In this document: one piece after another, positions 14,247-14,414 of the stretch
Layout of the letters: each line of letters starts with the position of its first letter
How positions within the stretch are numbered: position 1 is the stretch's first letter
DNA from: Chitinivibrio sp051745065
GTDB lineage: Bacteria; Fibrobacterota; Chitinivibrionia; Chitinivibrionales; Chitinivibrionaceae
Direction of reading: 5' to 3'
NCBI GenBank assembly: GCA_051745065.1
Contig: JBNJDQ010000055.1
Coordinates: 1 to 14,414 of the forward strand
DNA: 14,414 nucleotides
Translations under genes and position numbers: made by a program
Notes under the pieces: model-generated
The model's input: the letters and a program-made list of their open reading frames with translations, nothing else
Told to the model about the DNA's origin: nothing
The model's database searches: none

Positions 14247-14414
14247 TTACTCATCGCAGGGGGTAATCTGTACATAAGCAGAAATCGTTATATCACCTGG
14301 CAGAGTCGTGATTCCCACAGCAACGTTTTTCATGGGCGGAATGTCTCTTGCTGTTACCGGTGGTTCCTCTGCAAGCACAGTTGCTGCTGCCAGGGCGCAG
14401 GCGTTGCGAACGGG
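14247..14414 (-). CDS. C-terminal end of a possible SIMPL/DUF541 domain protein (partial)
   Basis: The minus strand is open from the right edge for 55 codons to a TAA at 14249-14247, so the 5' part is outside the window. The visible sequence (LAAATVLAEEPPVTARD, PPMKNVAVGITT, LPGDITISAYVQITPCDE) resembles the end of SIMPL/DUF541 proteins, where a linker rich in Pro and Met precedes a closing strand of the form PGxxxxxAxVxxx. SIMPL proteins are mostly periplasmic. The match is by eye and short, and other families remain possible. It is separated from the flagellar operon by 269 bp, so it is probably transcribed independently. Confidence 0.42.
   Translation of the reverse strand, partial: PVRNACALAAATVLAEEPPVTARDIPPMKNVAVGITTLPGDITISAYVQITPCDE

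Noticed and set aside
14188..14414. A 15-codon plus-strand frame with an AAGGAG site, overlapping by TAATG with a second frame open to the edge
   Set aside because: The second product has an unnatural cysteine-rich stretch and lies antisense to a more protein-like minus-strand frame. The short peptide alone is too little to call.

Overview
The window is dominated by one long minus-strand flagellar operon with roughly even GC content. Read in the direction of transcription (right to left) it encodes a MotE-like protein, FliK, FlgD, a TIGR02530-type flagellar operon protein, FlgE, the small FlbD/SwrD protein, MotA, MotB, FliL, FliM, a FliY-type FliN, and a secreted protein of unknown function. 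Genes are mostly 1-21 nt apart or overlap by a few bases, with two larger gaps (about 90 nt each) flanking flgE. A close match to the sigma-54 promoter consensus lies just upstream of the first gene, and an inverted repeat with a promoter-like sequence sits between flgE and flbD.

Organism: the gene order (flgD-flgE-flbD-motA-motB-fliL-fliM-fliY) is that of Firmicutes, spirochaetes and some other non-enteric phyla. The secreted proteins imply a diderm or at least a periplasm-bearing cell. FlgE has no cysteine, which argues against a spirochaete with lysinoalanine-crosslinked hooks. The acidic FliM/FliY linkers and a PomAB-like stator would suit a sodium-using, possibly haloalkaliphilic, motile bacterium such as a Fibrobacterota/Chitinivibrionia member. 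That assignment is a guess; no rRNA or marker gene is present.

Layout: 1-699 is the N-terminal half of a MATE efflux pump (minus). 700-802 is an AT-rich divergent intergenic region. 803-1841 is an ECF sigma factor and its zinc-finger membrane anti-sigma factor (plus). 1848-13977 is the flagellar operon (minus). 13978-14246 is the upstream control region with the sigma-54 promoter and possible activator sites. 14247-14414 is the C-terminal end of another minus-strand gene, possibly of the SIMPL/DUF541 family.

How it works together: FlgD (hook cap), FlgE (hook) and FliK (length control) build the hook. MotA/MotB form the stator, with residues typical of sodium-driven units, and FliL and FlbD/SwrD are stator-associated. 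FliM and FliY form the C-ring that receives CheY-P. The most unusual points are a FlgD whose Tudor/Ig module is duplicated, a 710-residue FlgE with two similar insert modules, a FliY with a second internal CheY-P-docking-like motif and degenerate phosphatase motifs, and a 479-residue secreted protein in the place where fliO/fliP would be expected.
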